Below are positions 34,601-46,600 of a DNA stretch of 64,000 nucleotides, piece after piece. The stretch's first letter is position 1. The number at the start of each line of letters is the position of its first letter. Below the pieces are notes generated by a model. That model made no database searches and was not told where the DNA came from. It saw only the letters and a program-made list of their open reading frames with translations. Origin of the DNA: Lumbricus terrestris (taxonomy: Eukaryota > Annelida > Clitellata > Crassiclitellata > Lumbricidae); assembly GCA_949752735.1 (NCBI GenBank), contig OX457039.1:46280099-46344098 (forward strand). Reading direction: 5' to 3'. Made by a program: the position numbers and the translations under genes.

Positions 34601-37600
34601 AGACTTGCGTACTTTACCCTTTCACGCATTCGAAATTTACAATTTCGTACAGAGTAGAGTAAAGTATTGTAACAGAACCAGAACAGAGCGTTGAGTGTTA
34701 CTCGTTTCCTTCAACATTTGTCATTTCACAACTAGAAAATCCATGCAAGCATTGCTTTGCATATGCAAGTTTCAAAATAATCGTCTTACATATTGTGAGT
34801 TCGCTAATGTAGCATTCAAAATTACTAAGTCCTGCAATTTATTTGAAGCCAATTTCAATGAATATCGCATCGCATACCATTTCATGCATTCGAAAATTAC
34901 AATTCTGTACAAAGTAGAGTAAAGTATTGTAACGGAAACAGAGCAGAGCATTAAGTGCCGCTCGTTTCCTTCAACATTTGGCATTTCACAACTAGAAAAT
35001 CCGTGCAAGCATTGCTTTGCACATGCAAGTTTCAAAATAATCGGCTTACATATTGTGAGTTCACCAATGTAGCATTCAAAATTACTAAGTCCTGCAATCT
35101 ATTTGAAGCCAATTTCAATGAATGTCGCATCGCATAAGGTGGAAAACTAAGAACTCATACTTCTAAGACTCATACTTTCACCTCCTCCTCTCCTCCTCCT
35201 CCTCCTCCTCATCCTCATCCTTCTCATCCTTCTCATCCTCGTTGCTTCTTGCACACTACCGCTTCACATAATAAATCGACCAACACTGTATGTACTTGTT
35301 CAGTCGCCCATTTTAGTATCCATTTGAAATGAAGTGAGAATCTTTTTCTGCCATTCCATCTCTCATCCGGCTATTTTTATAAACTGTGTAACTAAAAATT
35401 ATATCCACTCCTTCAGCTGATATGCATTGTAGTCATGGTCATTTCATTTTCTTACTTACTTACAAATATAAGTAACTATGATAGGAATTGCGGAATTTGT
35501 GCGATTGAGGTGTTGAAACAAGCAAGAAGTAAGAACTCAAGAAGTGAAGAAGAAGAAGAAGAAGAAGAAGAAGAAGAAGAAGAAGAAATGAGAAACATGT
35601 ACAGAATTGTGCCTGTGTAAAGCTGATGTATTGATGAAATTTTGTGAATAAGTAAGTAAGCAGACTAGGTATTATAAAATTTGCGTGGATGAGATGTTGA
35701 AAGATGCAAGTATTTAGAACTGAATGCTCAAGAAGTGAAGAAGAAGAAGAAATGAGAAACATGTACAGAATTGTGCATGTGTAAAGCTGATGCATTGCTG
35801 AAATTTTGTGAATAAGTAAGTAAGCAGACTAGGAATGATAAAATTTGCATGGATGAGATGTTGAAAGATGCAAGTATTTAGAATTGAATGAGTGAAGAAA
35901 TGAGAGACAGGCGCAGGGTTGTGTATGTGTAAAGCTGTTGAAGTGCTGAGATTTTGTAAGTAAGTAAGTAAGCAGGTCAGGAATTGTGGAATTTGCATGG
36001 TTGAGATGTTGAAATGTGTAAGCATTAAGAGCAAGGAATGGTAAAATTGAACCAACATAGTTGCAATAATTCAAATTTCCTCAATTCTTAGCGTTTCAGT
36101 GTTTGAGACTGCACAATAATGCAAGAATACTGGAATGAAAAATGGAAGAAGACTGGGAGTAGGAGGGGTGGATAGTAGTATGGAATGGTAAAATTGAGGT
36201 TTGAAAGTTAAAATGATCAAATTTTCCTCTATTTTTAACGCTTCATAGTGTAGGATTCATTGGAATGAGAAATAAATGGAGGGATGGAGGACGGGAGGAT
36301 GTGGCATGGAAGGATAAAATTACATCTTATAGTTACAATGCTATATTGTTCGCATTTTCATTAATACTTAACGTTTCACTGTTTGAAAATACCAAGTAAA
36401 TCACACTCCAATGGAATGAGAAAGGAGGGAGGAAGGGAGTGATGGAGGAAGGGAGGATGTGGTATGGAAGGATAAAAATTGCGCCTTATAGCTAAAATGC
36501 TATGTTGTTCGTTTTAACATTGTAGTAATAGAGTCCACCATTAAGTGGGAGTTCCCACCCCATCTTCACCCTTACGTTTAACAGTGTAGTTATCGAATCC
36601 ACCTATATGTGTAAGATTCCAATGCATCTCCACCCTTAGCTTTAACAGTGTAGTAATAGAGTCCACCATTAAGTGGGAGTTTCCACTGCATCTCCACCCT
36701 TAGCCTTAACAGTGTAGTAATAGAGTCCACCATTAAGTGAGAGTTTCCACCGCAACTCCACCCTTAGCTTTAACAGTGTAGTAATAGAGTGCACCATTAA
36801 GTGGGAGTTTCCACCCCATCAGCACCCTTAGCTTTAACAGTGTACCAATAGAATGCACGTGTAAGTTTCCACTGCATCTGCATGCATAACTTTTACCATG
36901 TAACAGATATTATTGTAAGTTTCCACTGCATCTGCGTGCATAACTTTTACCATGTAACAGATATTATTGTAAGTTTCCACTGCATCTGCGTGCATAACTT
37001 TACCGTGTAACAGATATTATTGTCAAGATTAGAGGCTGGTGTACTGACATAGATACAGCCACGCGTGCAAAGGCTAACGACTGTGGTCATTGTTAGCACA
37101 CAGTGTCGAATGTCCTTGAATTTTCATCAAATTCTAGCGAACTAAGCCCCCCTGGCTGCTACCAGTGTGTAGTGCCAGTCCTAAGCCTGTGTAAAGAAGG
37201 AGGGTGACGCTATTGAATTTTGTTACCATACAGCGATTCAATAGACTTTGTTAGCATATATCGTCGATTATGCTTTAATTTTTGTCAGCTTGTATACAGC
37301 AAACTAGCCCCTCTGCTGTTGGGTGCCAGTCCCAAGACGTCTTAACTGGAGAGGGCCATCCCCAGTTGGAATATAGTTGACGTTTGTTCTTTAGCCGCAA
37401 CAGTTCGCATGACTGTTTAAAGGAGGTGACTTTACAAATTTTCAAATAAACCTTAACATTTAAATGATTATGTGTACGGCATTATACACGACAGCAGCCG
37501 TTGGAGTGGTATGACATTAATTATCTCTTCGTCACCTCTGCAAGTCAAACATAATGGACGTTGTGCATGCACTGTAAAGAGCATTAAGCCACAACAATGA

Positions 37601-40600
37601 ATCTTCTAGAGAATTCTATCCTTAGGGCAATCCAGTATTGTTAAGGACTGGCCTTTGTATAAGGCACGCGTGATCGGTCCATTGTTAACACATTGGTCAT
37701 ACACAGCGTCCGTCAGATGCCGGAGGGCACAGAGGTCGGCTTTGTCAGACTCGTGTTCCGTCACGCTGGGTGGTTTCTGGTGTCGCTGTCCCGATGCTCT
37801 GCGCAAACTTCGATATTCAGCGAGTATACGCTCGCGCCCTTACTCTAAACTTCTATATGTTCCAAATTTTACCCTTATATCTCCAATACGCTTATTAGAT
37901 GCGCCTTGCGTAGAAAGGTCTGTCTGTCGCTCTGCCAGTGCAATTCCTGCATAATCGAGGAGGGTGCCGTAAATGTTTCCTCTTTTTAAGATGCAGCGCT
38001 GAATAAATTTTAAGAAACGCCGCTGCTGATTGTATTGATTTATTGCTTATGACAATTGTGAATAAAAGATTATGTAGCGCATATAGAATGAACTATGTGA
38101 GTGAAGATGGTCAATTCTTAGCTCTTTTTAAAATTAATGTGAGACGAGGACGGTTGGATTGATAGCGATCTCACGTGCATAATGAGAGTCACATCCACAA
38201 AGGACAATAGTCAACATGCAAATAGGCAAAGCGTGATAGCATCTAGGTATGCACACAGACAGACACAAACATGCACAAAGACAGACAGACATACAGGCAG
38301 ACATACAAACAGTTACTGGAATCTTGGAGAAAGTTCTCGTAGATGACGTCACATCATGAATATTAATTAGGTATGTCATTAAAGGCTGCTTATAGTCAGT
38401 TAGGTATACACACAGACAGGCACAAACATGCACAAAGACAGACAGACATACAAGCAGACATACACACATACAAACAGACATACACACATACAAACACACG
38501 TACGGCTTCCAGAACGTACTCCAATTATGACCTCATAGCATTACATGAATATTAATTAGTCACGTGACTATTTGTCATCAATATTAATGAGCTTTTCTAT
38601 ATCAGGTGGGGGGTGCTGATATAGAAACAATAGTGCCTTTTGATATAGAACCAATACTCTACCTACTACTAACGAGGCTTATATTCGCGATAACTTATCA
38701 ATCGTAGGCCTAGGCCTACTGATGGTATTTTCACGTTTGTTGCTACTAGATAGGCCTGCATGTAAACAGGCCTATATAGTCGCAACGTACTTACCACAGG
38801 GTGCATAGTCATTGACTTTCATGAATCCAGAAAGACATTCGCCTGAAAACAAAAATCAAGAACAAGTCTATAACTATTAAGCGAATAATTATTGACTTTC
38901 ACTGCACATTATTTTGATCAGTATATTCAACAGCACTGGTGATATATAAGACGACGTTAGCAAATCAGTCGACGATGTCTCGAATTACAGCGGTATCCAG
39001 CTGCAGTGTAAAGACAGTGAGTAGGCCTAGGCTACGGTCCATTGTATGGCCTATTGATCGCAGCAGAGGGATGTAAAAAATTGATGAATGAGTTTCTGAA
39101 TGAATGAATGAATGATTGAACGAATGAATGATTGAATACGACATTTTCTACAGTTCCGTAGCACAGTAGACCTAAACGTCGATTTAACAAGAAGTCGTGA
39201 TAGTATTAGTATAGACCACAGTGTCCCAGTACAATGAGCATCCACTGATTCTAATCCGCATAGCCTAATAATATAGGCTACATTATAGCCTACTTGTAAC
39301 TTCCACACAGAAGGTATCTTAAGATTCTCTCTCTATTTCATTGCGGATTAGAAATACACCGGCAGAGATAGTCATCGTCAAATCCAAGTGTATAGACCAG
39401 CGGTTCCCACGTGGCCCGCGGGCCAAAAGTGGCCCGCCAGGCCTAAAAATGTCCCTCATCTCTCAAAGAATTGACAAAAATAGGCCTAAATAAAAAAATT
39501 ACAATTTGGACAGGACAGAACGCATTATTATTTTCTATTACAAATTATTCTATTTTGACGTCTATAAATAACAGCAGACATTCTATTTTGAATCAATCAT
39601 AACAATTTTATATGTTTTAATTAATTTAATTTTAGCCTTGTGGCCTCCTAATGTCATTCAACTAAGAAAAAGTGGCCCCAACTCAGGAGAAGTGACCCTA
39701 AAGTCAAAGAAGGTTGAGAACCACTGGTGTAGACCTACGCGCCAGTGGCGCAGCCAGATATTTTTTTATGGGGGGGGCAGTGGGGTGGCAGCTTAAAATG
39801 ATGGGGTGGCTATACCGTTGGCAATTAAAGCGTGCATCTGCATCGGTATATTGCCATAGACTATGTATTTTTAGATTCTGGATGTATTACTGTATTGGAC
39901 ATAATACGCATGCAAGCCTCACTAGCTTGTTTGTCCCACAGTGCACTATAGTGGCCTGTCCCACTTTCCCATCACCCACCCTATAAGAAGTTGCACAGGA
40001 AGTTGTATAAAAAATCAAATAAGTCAGAAATTATATAACATTCTTTAATTCTTTATCACTCGTAACAAGTAAAAAGTAAAACAAACGCAGGGATTGGGGG
40101 GGGGGCAGCTGGGGGGCAGCCCTTTCATTTGGGGGGGCGGCTGCCCCCCCTGCCCTCCCGTAGTTACGCCACTGCTACGCGCAATCGCCCATGCATGCGT
40201 TGCAGCGTTAGTAGTGCATTTTTGTGTCTTTTTTTAGTTATATGCCTATACAGAACATATTGGCAACCTGTATAAGGGCAACCAAGGACACCGGCTCTCA
40301 TGCTGATGTGGCGATTCCAGGTCGACGGATGGAAGCGAACGTAACGAGCGACGAACGGAATGCCAAGGAAATGGTAACGCTCCAGATCTTTGTCAACATT
40401 TCCTCCGAAATCCTATATTGACAATTTTTTATGCCCACCTTTTAGCCCTGATTGAACCGTCATTTCAAGTCCAGACTATAGTAACTTATAAGAACAGATA
40501 CACAAAGTCGGTTAACAGAATCGTAATCGCAATCTCTAGATTTCTAAAGCGTCATTCGAAAGCCAAGCGCGGGGCACCAGCAGGCTTATCCATGAGCGCT

Positions 40601-43600
40601 AGATGTAACAATTCGGCACAGCGCCTCTGAATGGTTCACTCTATTAGAGGCGCTTTATATATGCTCGAGTACAATATAGTAACTTTTTTTGATTGAATCG
40701 TGCTACACTGCTCAGTGATGCAACCAGCCTTCCATCAAGTTCCGTGCAACGACGAATAGATGGAAGACAGAACCTTTTATAGAGACAACGAATATGAAGG
40801 GCTCTTCAGCATAAGTAGGTAAGTAAGTATATCCTTTACTATTCCATTCGCAAACGCACAGTGGGACATTGAGAAGTATGCAATATAACACAATAGAAGT
40901 AATAATAAAGTATAGTAATATAGGTTAAACGTCCTAGAAGTCTTCGTTAATTGACCAGTGAATAGTCCCCATATGCCGGTGACACGAAACGGAGTATCCC
41001 CCCTGAAAGCTATCCGGGGGGGATGAATTAATCTATCCCTCCGGATGCAATTAACCGGTCTAGACTATCCGAGGGGATGAACCAGTCTATCCCTTTTTTT
41101 GAAAAATGCAATAATTGGAAAATTTGTGCTCTAATCAAAATTTGAAGTGACTCTAATTGTTTTAAGTGTCTTAAGCAATGTACAGAAAAAGGCAACTCGA
41201 TTTTATGTAGTGACTCTGAGTGTTTTAAAGTGTTTTAAAAGTTTTAAGTGCTCTAAAACTAAAGCAAAAAAATTATCTACTTTTCGACTTTTCTTCATCT
41301 GGGGAAACTATTAATACGGGGGGATACTCTATTTCGTGACACCGGCGCTTCAGGTATTATAATCCAGTAAATAAGCACAGAATGTAGTCTACAGTGTTGG
41401 AAAATATCAGCATGGAATTAAAAATAGCCTACTGATGAGTCTATTGATGTCATTTTGGCTTTCCATAATAGTCTATTGAAGAGGATGGATATAGTTAACC
41501 TTGACGGTCTGACCGTTTTCCATGTAGAAATTCCAGTTTTTGCTGTCGTTACTGTAGGAAACGCGAAACTTAGTGACCCAGTGTTTCTTCGTGCTGTCAC
41601 CTCTTCCCTTTGTCACGAGTCCAGTCACCAGAGTCGGAGGACCAACATCAAATTGCATCCATTGATCGGCTGCGGAAACAAACTCCATCAGTTTAATTCA
41701 ATTGAGAGCTCAGGGTCATGTTTGATGTAGCCTAGGCTTTGCTGTAGGCCTATAATACTGAATGCCTAATTTTGCCTATAAGCTGAAAATTTAGTGTTTT
41801 TTCGTTTATGAAGTCATCTTATATTATTATTATTATTGAATAAATTTGTAACGCGCGCAATGTCACACCGAAATGTGAATCTGAGGTGTAACTTTGGCTT
41901 TTGATGTTTTTCAGTGCAATAATGGTGTTCACATGTATGACACATTCATAATTATGATTATATTCCTATACGATTGAGAGATAACGTGATATCGCATGTG
42001 CAAAGTCATCAGAAGTTGAGTTTGCCTCAGAGATAAGTAGCCTCAATACGCGTCAGAGGTATACTTAAAACTGTTTATAGTAGCTACAGCAGTCAATTAT
42101 ACTGAGCGAGTGTTTTCCATTCAAAACCTATTTCTCCATGCAGATAGGCCTATATCCTACAAAAACATGACAAAAATATTAAAATATAACCACATACAGA
42201 AAGAGACAAAAGCAGACAGTCAGGCATACGGACAAGGCAGACATAGACACTGCAGGCATAATTATAAGCGCAATGTCGACGTCGTTGGATATATATATAA
42301 TTATGTATATATATATATATATATATACTGACCGTTGTTTAGCTTAGCGCACCATCCCTTGTTCGTGATGATGTATCCATCGTTCGCCTGACATGAACTT
42401 CCATCGTTGTGTGATCTCTCCGACGATACAACGACCTTTCCATAGGGAGGAAGAGCGATGGGAACCTTGCAAACTGAATTGACCAAGGGATAGAAAGAAT
42501 GCAATTGATCAACATCGACGATAAACGAACAACCTCCATTTATCTCATAACAACAATTAGGGGAAGTGGGGCAAGTTGACAGGGTTAAGAGTTTTTGCCC
42601 CTGATCATCTTCGACGATGCAAACAAAGTTGTTTTTCACAACGTATTGATTGGTAACATCTACATTACAGCACAAAACCAGGCATAAAAATGTATTCTAA
42701 GTTTGTAAAAATGAACTTATAAATTTTCTGAAAGTCAACCTACTTGCTCCTGTGCTGGGGCAAGTTGGTTGACAATCTAGACATACAATGTTTCTATTTT
42801 CACTGGTGGAAAGTTGGTGATACCATGCAGTAACTGTATGCATGAAGATGCATGTCGAGTATCGAATCCATGCATTAGCTTCAAAGAAAATGTTTGTAGG
42901 CTACTTCGTATGAGAAAAAGACAGTTAAGTCACATGTAAGGACCAGTCTTATTGATGACAAATTTGAGATGGACCAGAACGGCGTTGCTTGAATATGAAA
43001 GTTTGCATCAATTCACGCTGATGTAACAAACCGCTGTACCGGGTATAGGCCTACATGTATCCTGCACATACTAAGTTTTTTGCTACACTTTACGATGCCA
43101 ATCATAATATCTGTAGAGATCGCTATAGTGATGTAAAGGTCTTCCTTAGTTACCTTGGCAACCAATCAGCTCTACGCGCATGCTCGGGTGCCGATGCCAC
43201 TGGTATGTGTGAAACTTGACATATCGTGTTATGACGACATCGTCCAAGTAGGCATGTTTGACGGAATAGGAGTCGGAGTTGCCTTCAAATATCTAGACAA
43301 TACAAATAGAAAATTACAGACTCTAAATAAAGTTATAGAATCAATTTAAAAGCAATACGAGGCACCCATTGCATGGATCAAACATATTCTGTGACAGCAC
43401 ACATGAGAAATCTATTGTACAGGGTTCTCTAAAGAAAACGATCTCAAGACTATAATAATAGACCTCCATTTCATAATAGACCAACAATCACGTTCACGTG
43501 ACAAAGAGTAGAAAAAGTATTCATGGTTGTCTATGAACATAATTCATTCGCCTTTCAAATAAAATACACATACAAATATATATATATATGTATATATAAT

Positions 43601-46600
43601 ATATATAATAGCCTATACTGCTTAATATTATGCCTTATGTATAGAGGGTCTACTGCATTATGTGCCATGGGATCTCCATCCCTTTATAAGGGCCTCCCTT
43701 TGTATAGTCATTGCATTCTTATTGCTGTCATTTCGTGTAAGTTTCTTACTCTGGTTGCAATAAAAAAAGAATTGAATTGAATTGAAAAATAGATAACTGC
43801 AGGCCTATGAGCTTGCATGGACAATTGGACATGTATACAGGACCTAGAATTTTACATGCTAAGTTAGTACATACATGCATACATGCATACATGCACACAT
43901 GCACACATGCATACATACACACACACATACACACATACACACATATATACATACGTACATACATACATACAAACATACATACATACATACATACATACAT
44001 ACATACATACATACATACATACATACATACATACATACATACATACATACATACATACATACATACATACATACATACATTCAATTCAATTCAATTCAAT
44101 TCATTTATTGTAACCAACCATCAACATACACAATAGACATAGTATAACATGCTTCACATAATCGGATGGCAACAAGGAAGGCCCTAAGGGATGAATATCC
44201 CGCTAACAGGGACACCTAATTACATATGCAATTTTAACAGATGGCTAGACGGTTGACATAATGAATTGAACAATAGGCTAAAAGAACAGCATGAGATGAC
44301 AATTAATGCAGAAAACTTAACTAAAGAACGCAAAACAAACACAACAAATAATAATAAAATAAAATCAGTGCCTACAAGGTTAAATATCGTTGCAGTCATT
44401 AACCAAGTAGTTGCGCAGTAGTGTTTTTGCTCTTTGTAAACTGGAAGCTTGTTGAACATGATTAGGAAACGAGTTCCATATACCTGGTCCAGTATATTTA
44501 ATATGGAATCTTCTTGAGTTTAAACGAGCGGATATGGCTCGATAATGAGAGGAGTTCCTGGTGGAATAGCAGTGTATTTCAGATCCTTTTTGGAAATACC
44601 CTGCAAAGTTAAGGGGAAGAAGATCATGGGTGAACCGATACATAAAGACTCCTATCTGGAAAGTCATTATTTGGTGAAACTTTAATAAATTAAATGATTG
44701 AAATAAAGGACTAGAGTGAATAAAAGGCTTAACTCCAGCTATGATACGTATTGCACGTTTTTGAAGAAGTACTAATTTATTGAGTCTGGATTTATATGTA
44801 GATGCCCAAACTAAATTACAGTATGAGAGATAAGGATATATTAATGAGTAGTACAATTTAACACGGATAGTGGGGGGGAGTATATGGGAAGTTCGACGAA
44901 GGATACCAACACTTTTTGCAACCTTGGCAGAGATATATTTAATATGATCGTTCCATGTGAGGTGTTGATCTATGTACACACCAAGAAATTTAGTGGAGCT
45001 AACCTGCGTTATGGAGGTATCATTGATAGACAGTTGCAATTCATTCAGGGGGCACATCTTTTTATTAGTTCGAAAGAGCATAAAGTTAATTTTATCTATG
45101 TTTAAGGAGAGTCTATTAGCAGAGAACCATTCGGCTATGAAGACAAGCTCATTGTTTACTGTTTGTATTAGACTCTGGTAGGATTTATGTGAATGGAAGA
45201 CATTTGTATCATCAGCAAACAAGATGAATGAAAGAGTAGGAGATATATTAGGCAAGTCATTAATGTATAGAAGAAAAAGCAAGGGTCCGAGATTAGAACC
45301 TTGGGGCACACCATATCTAACTACTCTAAAGTCTGAGAGAGCTCCATTGCAGGAAACACACTGGAGACGTCTTTCGAGATAACTGGCAAACCAAGCTAAT
45401 TGGATGCCTCTGATGCCATAATTAGCTAATTTTTTTAATAGGATCTCATGATTCACGGTATCGAAGGCCTTTGCTAAATCGAAGAAGATACCAATAGAAT
45501 ATTCATTGTTTTCAAAGGCCTTAGAAATTTTATCATACATATATCAATTAAAGGCATAAAAGTAGATCGACCAGATTGAAAGCCATATTGGTATGGAAAA
45601 ATAATATGAGATTTTTCTACATATTTATTGAGCCTATCATGCATTATTTTTTCAAAATACTTGGCAAAAAAAGGAAGAATGGATATGGGCCTATAGTTAG
45701 AAGGGTTCTCCCATACATACATACATACATACATACATGCACACACATACATACATACATACATACATACATACGCATATACATACATACATACATACAT
45801 ACACACACATACATACACACATACATACATACATACATACATACATACATACATACATACATACATACATACATACATACATACATACATACATACATAC
45901 ATACATACATACATACATACATACATACATACATACATACATACATACATACATACATACATACATACATACATACATACATACATACACACATACATAC
46001 ATACATACATACATACATACATTACTGGGAGGAGTAGGCTATTAGATATTTAATGCTGTTTTCTCTCACGCGTTGGTTGCCATACTGGTCGTTGATGTAT
46101 TGCCAATGGTAGGCGTCGAGACTGTGAGATACGAGGAAAGCAGTGACCCATTCGTTTCCATCGCCACGTCCTTGGATCATTAGACCTGTCACCTACAACA
46201 GTGGTTCTCAAACTTCTGCAGGCCACGGACCGGCAATAATTTTTTTGGGAAGCTCGCGGACCGCTAACTTTAACGACAAGCGCAAACAAAAGCGAACTAT
46301 AGGCTATTATTTAAAAATGACTATTATATGGCTATTTATAATAAGCTATTTTTTCATTAATTGAAAAATCCTAAATAGCATTTAATTTTTCCCAATTTAA
46401 TTGTCGTTTAATTAGCCAACATTTATAAAAGTTGAACTAAAAGTTTCAAACAAGATAAGAATTTTGTTAATGTAGGTCTATAAGAGGATCTGCAAACGTG
46501 GCCTACATGTAGGACAATAGATAATGACACATTAGCAATGATTAGCCTACTAAGGTTTTTTGCACTGATGGAAACACCTGCTCGAAATAAAACAAAAATC

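Larger units (their letters stand above)
29341..38670. mobile_element. Giant palindromic element, 9.33 kb, arms of about 4.64 kb
   Basis: Everything from 29341 to 33981 is repeated in reverse complement from 34027 to 38670, with a 45-bp unpaired centre. The element starts AGTAGTAGGTAGAG and ends with its complement. AACGAG stands directly outside both ends (29335-29340, 38671-38676), a 6-bp target duplication, and the flanks beyond are not palindromic. The arms are almost identical: one extra GAA unit near 35580, a C/T difference near 33650 and several changes within about 130 bp of the centre. No transposase, integrase, polymerase or other gene is seen; the arm ORFs are mirror copies of repeat-derived frames. 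It is inserted in intron 9 of the discoidin gene. It resembles foldback transposons in form, and Polinton/Maverick in its AG end and 6-bp duplication. Confidence 0.88.

Noticed and set aside
29341..38670. Palindrome as a hairpin-read assembly artefact
   Set aside because: Unprocessed hairpin reads give palindromes without target duplications. Here AACGAG flanks both ends, arms differ at scattered sites and the centre is unpaired. Long reads would still be the final test.
43746..46045. Cys/Tyr/Met-rich and His/Tyr/Ile-rich ORFs
   Set aside because: They are translations of the (CATA)n microsatellites in six frames.
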